From Bacteroidota bacterium (GTDB lineage Bacteria > Bacteroidota > Bacteroidia > Chitinophagales > Chitinophagaceae), in assembly GCA_013414745.1 (NCBI GenBank), contig CP058707.1, positions 3,388,673 through 3,395,982 of the forward strand: DNA of 7,310 nt, in the 5' to 3' direction. Under the pieces are notes generated by a model. That model did no database searches and had not been told where the DNA came from. It saw only the letters and a program-made list of their open reading frames with translations. Shown here one piece after another: positions 7,060 to 7,310 of the stretch. Position numbers and translations under genes: made by a program. Position 1 is the stretch's first letter. Each line of letters begins with the position of its first letter.

Positions 7060-7310
7060 ATGCGATTTAAATCAACCCTGATTTGTATTGGCTTCTATTT
7101 ACTTCCGATGGTGATGCACGGTCAATCCTTTGAATGGGTGGGAGGATTTGCTACACAACCTGTTTCTTCTTATGGAATACAGGATCGTATCATTAAATTA
7201 GATAAGGATCAGAATACGTATTTGTTTGGCAATTTTCTGGGTACAATTGATTTTGATCAAGGACCCGCGGTCTCTAATATTACGGCCACTTCCGGTATGA
7301 ATGGCTTCCT
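7060..7310 (+). CDS. Secreted SBBP-like beta-propeller repeat protein, N-terminal fragment
   Basis: The gene runs off the right edge; 83 codons are visible. The ATG at 7060 gives MRFKSTLICIGFYLLPMVMH, then GQ: two positive residues, a hydrophobic core and a plausible signal-peptidase site, so the protein is probably exported. The mature start reads SFEWVGGF, followed by RIIKLDKDQNTYLFGNF and LGTIDFDQGP, which matches the repeat style of SBBP-like proteins in Bacteroidota (a D-xx-xN-xY-xxG-xF-xGTxDFD pattern). These often carry a type IX sorting domain at the far C-terminus, which is out of view. No frame change is seen in this part. It is divergent from the WG gene. A nearby start alternative is the ATG at 7108, which would remove the signal peptide, so 7060 is preferred. 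Confidence 0.6.
   Translation, partial: MRFKSTLICIGFYLLPMVMHGQSFEWVGGFATQPVSSYGIQDRIIKLDKDQNTYLFGNFLGTIDFDQGPAVSNITATSGMNGF

Noticed and set aside
1..7310. CRISPR arrays, tRNA or rRNA genes, insertion-sequence ends.
   Set aside because: I saw no regularly spaced direct repeats, cloverleaf-like segments, rRNA-like conserved stretches, transposase motifs or terminal inverted repeats.

Overview
The window looks like a chromosomal segment of a Bacteroidota bacterium. The evidence is a gliding-motility/type IX secretion type B C-terminal domain on the kelch protein, a LolD-like lipoprotein exporter ATPase tail next to a bacillithiol-synthesis gene, a secreted endonuclease/exonuclease/phosphatase protein of the kind common in that phylum, a perfect TAnnTTTG promoter box, and starts without clear Shine-Dalgarno sequences. 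I cannot name a genus.

Layout, left to right. 1-126 (+) is the 3' end of a lolD-like ABC ATPase gene. Its stop is directly followed by bshC (127-1729, +), the cysteine-adding enzyme of bacillithiol synthesis. bshC converges on, and overlaps by 20 bp, a secreted endonuclease/exonuclease/phosphatase family gene (1710-2710, -). Next come an isoaspartyl peptidase/L-asparaginase (2822-3768, -) with its own likely promoter, a large kelch-repeat surface protein (3822-5995, -) and a WG-repeat protein (5982-6620, -). The WG gene ends 14 bp inside the kelch gene, so the pair is probably translationally coupled. A spacer of about 400 bp with no convincing gene (6662-7059) separates this leftward block from a rightward gene for another secreted repeat protein (7060 onward), cut by the window edge.

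Two themes share the window: cytoplasmic housekeeping (LolD, BshC, isoaspartyl peptidase) and exported proteins (endonuclease-like, WG, kelch, SBBP-like). The kelch protein has a signal peptide, six kelch-type repeats, a PKD-like region and a type IX sorting domain, so it should be displayed on or released from the cell surface. The WG protein has a signal peptide but no sorting domain and is probably periplasmic.

A dominant feature is sequence quality. About 25 single-base frame changes break all five complete genes, mostly at short homopolymers, while protein similarity and catalytic motifs continue in the next frame. Seventeen of them lie in the first 2.7 kb. This reads as uncorrected indel error in the assembly, not gene decay, so genes are annotated here over their full reconstructed spans. 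I found no undescribed system, CRISPR array, tRNA, rRNA or intact mobile element.
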